From JBQTIM01 sp052388135 (GTDB lineage: Bacteria > Elusimicrobiota > Elusimicrobia > FEN-1173): a stretch of DNA of 6,200 nt. The stretch lies in the NCBI GenBank assembly GCA_052388135.1, contig JBQTIM010000226.1, positions 1 to 6,200 of the forward strand, given 5' to 3'. This document shows positions 1 through 6,121 of this stretch, one piece after another. The notes under the pieces are model-generated. The model had not been told where the DNA came from and did no database searches. It saw only the letters and a list, made by a program, of their open reading frames with translations. How positions within the stretch are numbered: the stretch's first letter is position 1; each line of letters starts with the position of its first letter. The position numbers and the translations under genes are program-made.

Positions 1-369
1 GTGCTCCAGGGCGCGCTTCACGGCCGTGTCCAAACGGTAAGGATCGAAGGGTTTCGACAGGTAATCGTAAGCGCCGAGCTTCATGGCCTCCACGGCGGAG
101 GTGACGCTGCCGTGGGCCGTGAGCACGATGACCTCGCTGGCCGGGGAAACTTCCTTGGCGTAACGGAGCACCTGCATCCCGTCCACTTCCCCCATCATGA
201 GGTCGGTGACGATGAGGTGGTATTTCTTTCGGGGAACCATCTCCAGCGCTTTTTCGCCGCTTTCGGCCACGTCCACTTGGTAGCCGTCCAGCAAGAGGGA
301 CTCGGCGCAGGCCGTGAGGATGCTCACGTCGTCGTCCACGATGAGGATGTGTTTGTCGGATTTGTTCAT
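1..369 (-). CDS. Response regulator, N-terminal receiver domain (NtrC/AtoC type), 3' end outside window
   Basis: The 123 visible residues form a nearly complete CheY-like receiver domain, which accepts a phosphoryl group from a histidine kinase in the cytoplasm. The expected residues are present: acidic pocket D12-D13 (ILIVDDD), phosphoacceptor D56 (LIVTDLMM), switch T84 (VLTAHG) and K106 in YLSKPFDP. The LTAHGS...AVEAMKLGAYDYLSKPFD wording is typical of receivers that precede sigma-54 AAA+ activator domains (NtrC/AtoC group), but the output domain lies outside the window and could be something else, including none. The ATG at 369-367 is the only plausible start: an in-frame TAG lies six codons upstream with no alternative start between. 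GGAG abuts the ATG, an unusually short spacing. A 25-bp dyad lies directly upstream. It follows the transglycosylase gene by 94 bases and may be the partner of the hybrid kinase encoded upstream (inference). Confidence 0.93.
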   Translation of the reverse strand, partial: MNKSDKHILIVDDDVSILTACAESLLLDGYQVDVAESGEKALEMVPRKKYHLIVTDLMMGEVDGMQVLRYAKEVSPASEVIVLTAHGSVTSAVEAMKLGAYDYLSKPFDPYRLDTAVKRALEH

Positions 370-372
370 CTC

Positions 373-397
373 CGAAAGGTTACCCTATAACCTTCCG
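373..397 (-). promoter_or_regulatory. 25-bp dyad immediately upstream of the response regulator start
   Basis: On the minus strand CGGAAGGTTA is followed by the 5-base spacer TAGGG and then TAACCTTTCG. The 10-base arms match at 9 of 10 positions, and the tenth becomes a G-U pair in RNA. The right arm ends in the CG that precedes GAG-ATG. A TATAGG hexamer that could serve as a -10 element overlaps the spacer, but I see no convincing -35. It could be an operator for a dimeric regulator or an RNA hairpin limiting ribosome access. The symmetry is directly visible; its function is inferred. Confidence 0.45.
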
Positions 398-429
398 TTT
401 CGCAAGGCTTTGTCGTGTCGAATCGGCTC

Positions 430-447
430 CCGGAGCGGCGGCTCCGG
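430..447 (-). terminator. GC hairpin after the lytic transglycosylase gene, terminator-like but lacking a 3' T run
   Basis: On the minus strand CCGGAGC, loop CGCC and GCTCCGG form a perfect 7-bp stem, beginning 17 bases after the TGA of the transglycosylase gene. A run of six T lies before the stem (about 453-458) rather than after it, so this is not a standard intrinsic terminator. It could be a Rho-assisted stop, an mRNA 3'-end protecting stem, or an incidental GC-rich inverted repeat. It is the only sign of a break between the operon and the response regulator. Confidence 0.35.
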
Positions 448-463
448 CGCGGGAAAAAAGCGT

Positions 464-1852
464 TCAACGGTAACCCTTTCCCGGCCGGATGGAAAGGACC
501 TGCCCCGGCCGAAGCTTGCGGGGATCCTTGATGTTGTTGTCCTTCTGGATGGCCGCGGCGGTGGTGCGGAACTTGCCGGCGATTTTTCCCAAAACGTCCC
601 CCCGCTGAACCTTGTATTTCAACGTTTCCGGGCCCGGCGTCCAGTCTTTGATTTGGGCCAGAGCGGCCAGGAAAGAGTCCTTGGTTCCGGCGGGAATTTT
701 CAAGGCGTAATCCGCGTCGTTCTTGGGCGTGCACCAGGCCTGGAGCGTCGGGTTCAGGGCCCGGAGCGTTTCCTCCGTCGTGCCGGCGGCGCGGGCGGCC
801 ACCTTCAGGTCCACGGGCTTGCCCAGCACAACCTCGTCGGTGGGGGGCGGGGTCGCCTCCACGGCTTGGAAGCCGTAGCTGGCCGGGTTGTCGGCGATGA
901 GGACGCAGGCCATGAACTTGGGGACGTAATGCTCCGTTTCGTTGGGCAGGGCCTTGCGGTGGGAGAGCTGCTCGAAGCCGGGCGAGCGGGAGCCCTTCAT
1001 GTCCCTCTGCACGCCGTACTCTCCCCGGTTGTAGGCCGCCAGCGCCAGGTGCCAGTCGTCGAACCATTGATGGAGATATTTCAAATATTTGGCCGCGGCG
1101 CGGGTGGCCTTTTGCGGGTCGCGCCTCTCATCCACCCAGAAGTTGATCTTGAGCCCGAGGTTCCGCCCGGTGGCGGGCATGATCTGCCAGAGGCCCACGG
1201 CGCCCGCCCGGGAAACGGCGGCGTTGGCGTACTCGCTTTCGGCGATGGGCAGATAGAGAAGTTCCCTCGGCAGGCCGGCTTCCTTCAACGTTTTCAGCAC
1301 GGTGGATTTGTATAGGCCCATCCGCTCCAAGGCGTGCTCCATGTGGCGCCGGCGGGGGCCCGTGTAGATGGCGATGTATTTCTTAACCAGCGGGTTGTGG
1401 GGGTCGATGGGAATGGAATAGGCCTTCTTCCCCACCGGGGCCGGCGTGCCCACCAGCGGCGCCCGCTCCAGCTCCTCGTCGGACACGTCCAGGCCCGCGG
1501 GCTCCGGCGCGGGCCGGGAGGTGGGCGCGAATTTTTCCTGCAAGCGGATGAACAAGGCCTCCATCTCGGGATAGGCCTCCGAGAAGTCCGCCCCGCGGGG
1601 CGCTTTGGCCAGCGATTTAAAGGCCTTCCGCAGATGCTTTTCCGCCTTCGGGCCGTCGCCCGCCTCGCGGGCCACGAGCGCCGCGTCGTAATGGCGCCGC
1701 GCGGCTTCCAGCCATCTCGGCGTCTCCGCCGCCTCGGCTTCGACCGCTTCCTCGGAAACGGCGTCCTCGGCCCGGGCGAACGGGCCGCTCCAGGCGATGC
1801 AAAGAGCCGACAGCAGAGCGAAACATTTTTTGCGGACAGTCCGGCGCGTCAT
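464..1852 (-). CDS. Secreted MltD-like lytic transglycosylase (GH23/SLT domain plus LysM)
   Basis: This 462-residue protein should cleave the MurNAc-GlcNAc bond of peptidoglycan in the periplasm, giving anhydro-MurNAc ends. Residues 1-28 look like a signal peptide: basic MTRRTVRKK, a hydrophobic stretch, and an ARA/ED cleavage site. There is no good lipobox, unlike E. coli MltD, which is a lipoprotein. An acidic, alanine-rich linker (29-45) and a helical TPR-like stretch (about 48-84) follow. The SLT domain covers about 180-310, with LPIAESEY (catalytic glutamate E205), GAVGLWQIMPATG (217-229) and AAYNRGEYG (272-280). A divergent LysM-like segment lies at about 340-390. A clear LysM, which binds glycan strands, lies at 412-457 (YKVQRGDVLGKIAGKF to LRPGQVLSI). 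The ATG at 1852 overlaps the upstream stop as ATGA, implying translational coupling. The frame stays open further upstream, but the signal peptide fixes this start. Confidence 0.94.
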   Translation of the reverse strand: MTRRTVRKKCFALLSALCIAWSGPFARAEDAVSEEAVEAEAAETPRWLEAARRHYDAALVAREAGDGPKAEKHLRKAFKSLAKAPRGADFSEAYPEMEALFIRLQEKFAPTSRPAPEPAGLDVSDEELERAPLVGTPAPVGKKAYSIPIDPHNPLVKKYIAIYTGPRRRHMEHALERMGLYKSTVLKTLKEAGLPRELLYLPIAESEYANAAVSRAGAVGLWQIMPATGRNLGLKINFWVDERRDPQKATRAAAKYLKYLHQWFDDWHLALAAYNRGEYGVQRDMKGSRSPGFEQLSHRKALPNETEHYVPKFMACVLIADNPASYGFQAVEATPPPTDEVVLGKPVDLKVAARAAGTTEETLRALNPTLQAWCTPKNDADYALKIPAGTKDSFLAALAQIKDWTPGPETLKYKVQRGDVLGKIAGKFRTTAAAIQKDNNIKDPRKLRPGQVLSIRPGKGYR

Positions 1853-3024
1853 GATCCCCCCATCCTCAGCTCCAGTTTTCCCCGCTCGTCGAAGGGCGGC
1901 AGGGTTTTCTCGTCTTTCAAATAGCTCTCGAAAAGGTCCAGGAAATCCCGCACGTATTCCCAAAAGGACGAGACGGGCTGGTCGTCGTCCACGGGGAAGC
2001 CCACCAGCTCCCGTTCCAGCAGGGCCGCCCCGGGGAAGGCGCCGGCCGGGCCGAAAACGCGGTGGACGTCGGGATAGGCGATGCGCTTGAAGGAACAGCC
2101 GCGGCGCGCGGCGTATTCCAGAAACCTCTCGGCCGAAACGCCAGCGAGCCGCACGGGGTAGGCGAACAGGCAGCTGCCGTCCGTCGGGAAAGGCCGCAGG
2201 CGCGGGTGGCTCAAAACGGTGTCGTAGACCTCCGCCCGCTTGCGCCGCGCGGCCACGGCGGCGTCCAGGCCGGCCAGCTCGTCGAGGACGATGGAGCCGG
2301 CCCAGTCCTCCTCCGTCGTGCGCGCCGGCAGGAGGCGGCGGAACTCCTCGCGGAAAGGCTCCAGCAGGGCGGCGGCGGCCCAAGCGCCGGCGGCGGCGTA
2401 GCCCGTGAGGGCGTGGAAGGCCTTCATGGCGGCGGCGGTTTCGCCGGCGCCGCCCCGCGCGGGCGGCAGGCTCGCCGCGAAACGGCGCGCCCGGGCGTCC
2501 AGCGCGGGATCGTCGGTCAGCACGGCGCCGCCCATTTCCAAGGGAATCATTTTGCGGACGAAGCTCAGGCAGGCCAAATCGCCGAAGGAACCCGCCTTCT
2601 TTCCTCTATAAGAGGCCCCCATGGACAGGGCCACGTCCTCCACCAGGGCGGCTCCGTGCCGGTCGCAAAGAATCCTCAGGGCGTCCAAATCGTCGGGCCG
2701 GCCGAACATGTGCACGGGCACCACGGCGCCGGCGCCGCCTTCCGCCAGCGCGCGCTCCAAGTCGCCCAAGTCGAAGTTTCCATCGAGGGGATTCACGTCG
2801 GCGAAAGCCGGCCGCCAGCCGGCGAAGAAAGCCGCGAAGACGGGGACGGAGCACATGGCCGCCGGGAAAATCGCCCGGGCGCCGGGGCGCTCCAAGGCGG
2901 CCAGGGCCGCCGCCAGCGCCGTGGTGCCCCGGTTGACGAGACAGCAATGGCGCCGGCCGAAATAAGCCGCCAGCTCCGATTCGATGCGTTCCTTGGAAGG
3001 CGCCGAAGGGATCGTCGCGGGCAT
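1849..3024 (-). CDS. DegT/DnrJ/EryC1/StrS family PLP-dependent aminotransferase
   Basis: The 391-residue product has the fold landmarks of fold-type I, DegT-like enzymes, which usually transaminate keto-sugar nucleotides for surface glycans or antibiotics, using PLP in the cytoplasm. Visible landmarks are NRGTTAL (31-37, phosphate-binding turn), FADVNPLDGNFDL (74-86), VVPVHMFGRP (101-110), VEDVALSMGASYRGKKAGSFGD (128-149, with D130 expected to contact the pyridine nitrogen) and SFVRKMIPLEMGG (154-166), where K158 should form the Schiff base. The last motif is atypical: most sugar aminotransferases place the lysine one residue further from SF and end in GEGG. Length is normal for the family (about 360-400). 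It starts 4 bases after the upstream stop and overlaps the downstream ATG. No other sugar-nucleotide gene is visible, so substrate and product are unknown, and a non-sugar substrate is possible. Confidence 0.88.
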   Translation of the reverse strand: MPATIPSAPSKERIESELAAYFGRRHCCLVNRGTTALAAALAALERPGARAIFPAAMCSVPVFAAFFAGWRPAFADVNPLDGNFDLGDLERALAEGGAGAVVPVHMFGRPDDLDALRILCDRHGAALVEDVALSMGASYRGKKAGSFGDLACLSFVRKMIPLEMGGAVLTDDPALDARARRFAASLPPARGGAGETAAAMKAFHALTGYAAAGAWAAAALLEPFREEFRRLLPARTTEEDWAGSIVLDELAGLDAAVAARRKRAEVYDTVLSHPRLRPFPTDGSCLFAYPVRLAGVSAERFLEYAARRGCSFKRIAYPDVHRVFGPAGAFPGAALLERELVGFPVDDDQPVSSFWEYVRDFLDLFESYLKDEKTLPPFDERGKLELRMGGS

Positions 3025-3028
3025 AAGC

Positions 3029-3289
3029 TCAGAGCTTCGGATAAAGCTTCTCCACGGAAAAACCGGCCTCGACGAGGGCCTCCCGCTCCCGGCCGGAAAA
3101 CGGATGGCCGTTCCGCAGCTTCTGCAACAGCGCGGCGACGCCGTCCCGGGAAAGGCGGGGCCGGCCGTGCACGGCCAGAGGCTCGTTCCTGTGCAGGAGG
3201 GATTTGAGCAGCGCCAGCAGCTCGTCGCGCTGGGCGGCGTAAATGTCTTCGATGGGCGGCGTGGGTTCCAGGGGTTTGCGCCGGGGCAA
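3029..3289 (-). CDS. Hypothetical 86-residue protein, TTG start
   Basis: I do not recognise this protein. It has no signal peptide, membrane segment or cysteine. It has a helical, leucine-rich, charged middle (AAQRDELLALLKSLLHR, about 18-34) and a C-terminal half with GRPRLSRDGVAALLQKL (42-58), followed by NGHPFSGREREALVEAGFS. The spacing suggests two short helical modules, perhaps a small interaction or regulatory domain (inference). Strong G/C preference at third codon positions supports real coding. The reading frame contains no ATG. TTG at 3289-3287 is the only standard start between the in-frame TAA at 3349-3347 and the core of the protein, although an upstream CTG at 3318-3316 is conceivable. 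No clear Shine-Dalgarno is visible, so translation may depend on coupling to the kinase gene, which ends 20 bases upstream. It ends 4 bases before the aminotransferase ATG. Confidence 0.72.
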   Translation of the reverse strand: MPRRKPLEPTPPIEDIYAAQRDELLALLKSLLHRNEPLAVHGRPRLSRDGVAALLQKLRNGHPFSGREREALVEAGFSVEKLYPKL

Positions 3290-3309
3290 TATCCGGCGTC
3301 GAAGGAATT

Positions 3310-5877
3310 TTAGCAGTTTGCGCCGCGCCGGAGAACGTGCGGACGATTAGGCGCGGCCCAAGGCGGGCCGGCCGCCGGCGTGCCGGGCCAGAGCGGCGGA
3401 CAAGTCCTCGATCTCCACCGGCTTGGCCAAATAGCCCCGTCCATGCCGGCGTCCAAGGCCTTCTCCCGGTCGCCTTCCATGGCGTGGGCCGTGACGGCCA
3501 CGATGGGCGTGCGCTTTCCCGTCCCTTCCCGGCGGCGGATTTCCCGGGTGGCGGCGTAACCGTCCATGTCCGGCATCTGGCAATCCATGAAAATCAGATC
3601 GTAGTCGAACCGGGCGGAGGCCTCCACGGCCTCCAAACCGTTGCCCACAGCGTCGGCCTTCACGCCCAGTTTTTGAAGCTGGGCCAGCATGACCCTTTGG
3701 TTCACCTTATTGTCTTCGGCCACCAAGACCGTCCAGGGACCCCGCCGGCCCGCCGGGGCGGGAAGGGCGCCTCCGCCGTCGGCCGGCGCTCGAACAGGCG
3801 CGTCCTTTTCGCCCTTCCGAAGCGGGAGGCGGAACCAGAATGTGGAACCGGCGCCGACCCGGCTCTCCAAGCCCATGTCGCCACCCATGAGCCGGGCCAG
3901 CTCGCGCGAAATGGCCAAGCCCAGCCCCGTGCCGCCGTGCCGGCGCGTTGTGGAGGCGTCGGCCTGGAAAAAAGCCTGGAACAGGTCGCTTTGCTTCTCG
4001 GGCAAAATCCCCACGCCGGTGTCGCGGACCTCCACGCGCATCCATTCGGCGCCGCCGTCCGCGATCTCGCGGCGGACCCGCACCTCCACGGAGCCGCGCT
4101 CGGTGAACTTGATGGCGTTGGACACCAGATTCACCAAGATCTGCCGGATGCGCCCGTGGTCTCCCCGCAGGACGACCGGCAGGTCGCGGGCCGCCGTCCA
4201 CGTCAGCTCCAAACCCTTTTCCCGGGCTTGCAGGCGGAACATGTCGGCGGTCTCCTCCAGGAGCGCCATGAGGTTGAAGTCCACTGCCTCGATGGAGAGC
4301 TTGCCGGCCTCCAGGCGCGAAAAATCCAAAATGTCGTTGATGATGCCCAGCAGGGAGCCCGCCGAGCCTCGGATGATCTCCGCCTGCTCGCGCTGGCGGC
4401 CGTCGAGGGAGGATTCCAGGAGCAGGCGGCTCATCCCCAGGAGCGCGTTCAAAGGCGTGCGGAGCTCGTGGCTCATGTTGGCCAAAAATTGGGCTTTCAC
4501 CCGCACGGCCTCCAGCGCCTGGTCGCGGGCCAAGGCCAGCTCGGAGGTGCGTTCCCGCACCCGCCGGTCGAGCTCGGCGTTCGCCTCCCGCAGGAACTCC
4601 TCCGCGCGCTTGCGCTTGCTGATGTCCTCCATCACGCCGATGAAGTACACCGGAGAGCCCGCCTCGTCGCGCAGCAGGGAGACGGTGATGGTCACCCACA
4701 CCGCGTTTCCGTCCTTGCGGATGTAGCGCTTGTCCCGGGAATAGGAGGAGGCCTCCCCCGCCAGCAGGCGCCGCGGGCCTTCCCAGTCTCCGGGCCGGTC
4801 GTCGGGATGCGTGATGTCGCTGAAGGTCCGCGCGGCCAGCTCCTCCCGGGAATAGCCGGTGATGGAGCAGACCATGTCGTTGAACCTCAGCCAACGGCCG
4901 TCCAAGCCCACGTGGGCGATGCCCACGGACACGTTGTCGAAGGTGGCGCGGTAGCGCTTCTCGCTTTCCCGCAGGGCCTCCTCCGCCCGCTTGCGCTCGG
5001 TGATGTTCGCCATGGAGCCGATGAAGCGCTGGACCCGACCCGCGCCGTCGCGGGCGATGTGGCCGCGGTCGGCCACCACCACGTAGGAGTCGTCGGCGTG
5101 CCGGAAGCGGTATTCCTCCTCCCACCCGTCCCGGCCCGCCTCCGCGATCGCCTCTTCGAAGCTGTCCTTGACGCGCGGCCGATCGTCCGGATGGATGCGC
5201 TCCACCCACCAAGCGGCGGCGTGGGAGATGTCGCCTCCAGCCAAGGCCGGGTCGTAGCCCAGGACGGTCCGCAAAGAATCGTTCCACGCCACCTGGCCGG
5301 TGGCGGCATTCCAGTCCCACAGCACGTCGTTGGCCGCCTTGGCCGCCAGGCGGTAACGCTCCTCGCTTTCCCGGACGGCCGCGTGGGCCTCCTCCATGGC
5401 GCGGCGGGCGGCCACTTGCTCCGTGACCTCGCTGCAGCAGACCATGACGCGGTCGGCCGCGCCGTCCCCGCCCCGCAAGGGCGCGAAGGTGAACATCCAG
5501 TAGGTGTCCTCACGCCGGCCGTCGCCGTGCCGGTCGAACCGCAACAGGGATTCACGGCCCGTGACGGATTTGCCGGTCCGCAGCACTTCGCGCAGCATCT
5601 CCTCGTAACCCTGGCCCTTAATCTCCGGAAGGGCTTCCAGCAATTTTTTGCCCACGAGATTTTCCGGCGACCGCATGCCGGCCACCTGGGCGTACAAGGG
5701 ATTGGCCAGGTCGAAGACCAAGTCGCGGCCCCGCAAGACGCATATGGGCACGGGCGCCTGCATGAAAAGGTCGTAGAGGGGATCGCTCCGGCGGCGGGAC
5801 CGGGCGCGCCCGTTGGATGGGAGACTGGAAGGAGACGGAGCGCGGCCCTTCCGGCGCGAAGCCTTTTTAGGAGGCAT
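3310..5877 (-). CDS. Soluble hybrid histidine kinase, three PAS domains plus receiver; receiver frameshifted
   Basis: The 855-residue reading frame encodes a cytoplasmic sensor kinase with no membrane segment. Domains in order: a basic Arg/Lys/Ser/Pro-rich tail (1-31); PAS of the PAS_4 type (about 33-155); PAS_3-like (about 172-298, WDWN...HPDDR); a third PAS (about 305-425, HPDDR, RYIRKDGNAVWV); coiled linker (425-460); HisKA with MSHELRTPLN, autophosphorylated H470; HATPase_c with N box N587, DTGVGI (D619) and GGTGLGL (648-654); receiver from about 716 with E721-D722, phosphoacceptor D765 (FMDCQMPDMDG) and T796. After GMDG (811-814) the frame shifts at a GGGG run, and the final 41 residues do not resemble a receiver; the expected YLAKPVEIEDL continues in another frame. 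No Hpt domain is present. The ATG at 5877 lacks an obvious Shine-Dalgarno. The signal sensed is unknown because no LOV or haem signature is visible. Confidence 0.92.
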   Translation of the reverse strand: MPPKKASRRKGRAPSPSSLPSNGRARSRRRSDPLYDLFMQAPVPICVLRGRDLVFDLANPLYAQVAGMRSPENLVGKKLLEALPEIKGQGYEEMLREVLRTGKSVTGRESLLRFDRHGDGRREDTYWMFTFAPLRGGDGAADRVMVCCSEVTEQVAARRAMEEAHAAVRESEERYRLAAKAANDVLWDWNAATGQVAWNDSLRTVLGYDPALAGGDISHAAAWWVERIHPDDRPRVKDSFEEAIAEAGRDGWEEEYRFRHADDSYVVVADRGHIARDGAGRVQRFIGSMANITERKRAEEALRESEKRYRATFDNVSVGIAHVGLDGRWLRFNDMVCSITGYSREELAARTFSDITHPDDRPGDWEGPRRLLAGEASSYSRDKRYIRKDGNAVWVTITVSLLRDEAGSPVYFIGVMEDISKRKRAEEFLREANAELDRRVRERTSELALARDQALEAVRVKAQFLANMSHELRTPLNALLGMSRLLLESSLDGRQREQAEIIRGSAGSLLGIINDILDFSRLEAGKLSIEAVDFNLMALLEETADMFRLQAREKGLELTWTAARDLPVVLRGDHGRIRQILVNLVSNAIKFTERGSVEVRVRREIADGGAEWMRVEVRDTGVGILPEKQSDLFQAFFQADASTTRRHGGTGLGLAISRELARLMGGDMGLESRVGAGSTFWFRLPLRKGEKDAPVRAPADGGGALPAPAGRRGPWTVLVAEDNKVNQRVMLAQLQKLGVKADAVGNGLEAVEASARFDYDLIFMDCQMPDMDGYAATREIRRREGTGKRTPIVAVTAHAMEGDREKALDAGMDGAIWPSRWRSRTCPPLWPGTPAAGPPWAAPNRPHVLRRGANC
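3347..3438 (-). other. Displaced end of the kinase receiver domain (frameshift at a G4 run)
   Basis: From the CCCC run at 3435-3438 (GGGG on the coding strand) the alternative frame reads YLAKPVEIEDLSAALARHAG and a few more residues to a TAA at 3349-3347. This is the normal last strand and helix of a receiver, including the conserved lysine of the KP motif, and it has strong G/C third positions. Restoring it needs one extra base (giving GMDGGYLAKP) or two fewer (giving GMDGYLAKP). The repaired protein would be about 842 residues. Possible causes are a homopolymer sequencing or assembly error, a true mutation, or ribosomal frameshifting. I see no classic A-rich slippery heptamer. Confidence 0.85.
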
Positions 5878-5965
5878 GGAACGGGACCGGATGGGAACGC
5901 GCCGCCGGGCCGAAAGGAGGCGGGAGGACGGCGAGGGTCTTGCCGTAAAGAGAGTTGGGGATTCG

Positions 5966-6003
5966 TTTTTTCATGTCATGACCATATCGATGAAATGAAA
6001 AAA
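5966..6003 (-). promoter_or_regulatory. 38-bp AT-rich dyad upstream of the kinase operon
   Basis: On the minus strand the arm TTTTTTCATTTCAT (6003-5990) faces ATGACATGAAAAAA (5979-5966) across the spacer CGATATGGTC, with 13 of 14 arm positions complementary. It ends 88 bases before the kinase ATG and coincides with the only AT-rich patch in a very GC-rich window. Arm size, symmetry and location fit an operator for a dimeric regulator within or near a promoter. It is not a standard terminator, since on either strand the distal arm ends in A rather than T. The dyad is directly visible; regulation of the kinase is inferred. Confidence 0.5.
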
Positions 6004-6044
6004 ATCGGCGGGCGGCGGTTCCTTTTCGGCGCGCCGGCGGTTGT

Positions 6045-6085
6045 CGCGGAGCCGGACGCCCCCTCGGGCTCCGCCGCGCGGAGCT
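6045..6085. repeat. Three-arm repeat able to form alternative hairpins
   Basis: On the plus strand arm A GCGGAGCC (6046-6053), arm B GGCTCCGC (6067-6074) and arm C GCGGAGCT (6078-6085) share one motif, with B inverted. B can pair with A (8 bp, 13-base loop) or with C (7 bp plus one G-U, 3-base loop), but not both. CGCGGAGC is a direct repeat at 6045-6052 and 6077-6084. This resembles the arms of an attenuator-like switch, although such repeats also arise by chance in GC-rich DNA. Confidence 0.4.
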
Positions 6086-6088
6086 GTC

Positions 6089-6108
6089 CCCGCGCGCACG
6101 CGCGCGGG
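6089..6108. repeat. Perfect 9-bp GC inverted repeat
   Basis: CCCGCGCGC (6089-6097), a two-base AC centre and GCGCGCGGG (6100-6108) are perfectly complementary. The low-complexity alternating GC makes a chance origin likely, but in RNA the stem would be very stable, and it lies between two other hairpins. Confidence 0.45.
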
Positions 6109-6121
6109 CGGCTTCCATGGG

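Noticed and set aside
314..1315. Long open frame on the plus strand opposite the transglycosylase gene
   Set aside because: It is antisense to a gene with clear catalytic and LysM motifs, its protein has no family resemblance, and long antisense frames are expected in GC-rich coding DNA.
1853..2383. Upstream extension of the transglycosylase frame
   Set aside because: It lies wholly within the aminotransferase gene, is Arg/Pro-rich, and would bury the signal peptide that starts at 1852.
2062..3207. 381-codon open frame on the plus strand opposite the aminotransferase and small gene
   Set aside because: The product is Gly/Arg/Gln-rich with no recognisable motif; the minus strand carries a clear DegT-family protein.
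3689..4726. 345-codon open frame on the plus strand opposite the kinase
   Set aside because: Ser/Arg-rich antisense translation of HisKA, HATPase and PAS sequence; no motif of its own.
4596..5006. Repeated DNA stretches around 4596-4630 and 4978-5010
   Set aside because: They encode the similar ERKRAEEAL and KRKRAEEFL linkers after successive PAS domains, so they are family-typical protein repeats, not a DNA element.
3707..5320. 537-codon open frame on the minus strand inside the kinase gene
   Set aside because: Overlaps the kinase in another frame and gives an Arg/Gly/Pro-rich product with no domain; the kinase motifs fix the true frame.
5867..5974. Possible 35-residue leader peptide (starting MKKRIPNSLYGK) whose stop overlaps the kinase start by 11 bases
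   Set aside because: The overlap resembles translational coupling, but there is no Shine-Dalgarno, no coding signature and no regulatory codon run; its ATG lies inside the dyad arm.
6027..6036. CGGCGCGCCG palindrome
   Set aside because: A short GC palindrome of this kind is expected by chance in this composition.
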